Of a stretch of 7,071 nucleotides of DNA, positions 6,635-7,071 are shown piece by piece; the first letter of the stretch is position 1, and each line of letters begins with the position of its first letter. This DNA comes from Lachnospiraceae bacterium (GTDB taxonomy: Bacteria; Bacillota_A; Clostridia; Lachnospirales; Lachnospiraceae), in assembly GCA_016281675.1 (NCBI GenBank), contig JAEEJD010000013.1, forward strand, positions 1 to 7,071. Reading direction: 5' to 3'. Below the pieces are notes generated by a model. The model was not told the origin of the DNA. It searched no databases and was given only the letters and a program-made list of their open reading frames with translations. The position numbers and the translations under genes were made by a program.

Positions 6635-7071
6635 ATGGCACAACAGGGCGATAACGGCAATAACGAACTTCTTATGTCATCACATATGATGATGATCCTT
6701 TCGTATACGATCTTTTCGGTCATCCTGATCGGAGAGACGATCATAATGGGATGGGAAAGATGGGCTGTTTTTCTCATTATGGCAGGTGTCATCTCCTCAT
6801 GGTATATGCACCTTAAACAGATCGCCCAGGACAGTCTTCGCATGTGGATCATCTCGCTTCTCATGATGATGACATTCTTCTTCTACGGATCACACACGAC
6901 AAGTACATACGATCTTGCGATCGTCATTTCCGTTGTCATGCTTTTGTACACGATGACGGGATTACATTCGCTCGTTACACTGTGCCAGGTCACATATTAC
7001 CTGACCATGATATATGAACTCGTCAGCCTGTACAGGGAAGGGACCGAATTCGATTCGCTGCTTGTCACGAG
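6635..7071 (+). CDS. Membrane protein N-terminus, probable sensor of the next signalling protein (3' partial)
   Basis: Open from ATG 6635 to the right edge without a stop, 145 complete codons. After a short polar N-terminus (MAQQGDNGNNELL) come about five hydrophobic segments (roughly 18-38, 41-57, 67-81, 87-105 and 109-124), Met- and Ile-rich, with a short amphipathic end (Y-R-E-G-T-E-F-D-S-L-L-V-T). No catalytic motif is reached. The layout, several membrane helices at the N-terminus directly after a c-di-GMP gene, fits the sensor region of a membrane-bound hybrid histidine kinase or cyclase; I recall similar N-termini on Lachnospiraceae hybrid kinases, but cannot confirm it here. It may be a paralogue of the leftmost gene, whose own N-terminus is outside the window. 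Alternatives are a MASE-type sensor module or an unrelated membrane protein. The gene itself is well supported by the ribosome site, the contiguous stop/start and the long open frame. Confidence 0.8.
   Translation, partial: MAQQGDNGNNELLMSSHMMMILSYTIFSVILIGETIIMGWERWAVFLIMAGVISSWYMHLKQIAQDSLRMWIISLLMMMTFFFYGSHTTSTYDLAIVISVVMLLYTMTGLHSLVTLCQVTYYLTMIYELVSLYREGTEFDSLLVT

Noticed and set aside
6623..6650. Terminator between the GGDEF/HD-GYP gene and the last gene
   Set aside because: There is no intergenic space (TAA directly followed by ATG) and no hairpin with a T run.

Overview
The window reads as a piece of a Gram-positive, anaerobic Clostridia-type chromosome, most likely Lachnospiraceae (Butyrivibrio/Roseburia-like). 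This rests on strong AGGAG-type ribosome sites, moderate GC, a TRTGnTATAAT promoter of Gram-positive type, and hybrid-kinase receivers with the 'DHMM.GMDGIE' signature that I associate with that family. The assignment is inference; no rRNA or marker gene is present.

All five genes are on the + strand and packed head to tail (gaps 16, 3, 29 and 0 nt), filling almost every base. There are no RNA genes, mobile elements, CRISPR arrays or non-coding stretches over 30 nt. Layout: (1) 2-2407, the C-terminal part of a hybrid histidine kinase with domain order ATPase end, receiver, receiver, HD-GYP, HPt, plus a helical tail; (2) 2424-3209, a two-receiver protein (degenerate, then intact) with no output domain; (3) 3213-4238, an integral-membrane acyltransferase-3 family protein; (4) 4268-6634, a receiver / GGDEF / degenerate GGDEF / degenerate receiver / HD-GYP protein; (5) 6635 to the window end, the membrane-spanning N-terminus of another protein, plausibly a further sensor.

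The locus looks like a dense phosphorelay and cyclic-di-GMP module: one visible kinase ATPase, four receivers with intact phospho-Asp, one HPt histidine, two degenerate receivers, one catalytically intact diguanylate cyclase domain and two intact HD-GYP phosphodiesterase domains. Synthesis and breakdown of c-di-GMP sit in one polypeptide (gene 4), while gene 1 puts an HD-GYP inside a kinase/phosphorelay chain. The membrane acyltransferase is the one non-signalling gene and may be the controlled output, for example an acyl modification of a surface glycan (inference).

The points most worth a second look are the kinase-HD-GYP-HPt fusion; an RxxD inhibitory-site motif that is missing from the active GGDEF but present, correctly spaced, in the neighbouring dead GGDEF; the pseudo-receiver next to the HD-GYP; and a near-consensus extended -10 promoter inside the end of the acyltransferase gene that could give gene 4 its own transcription and also settles its start codon.
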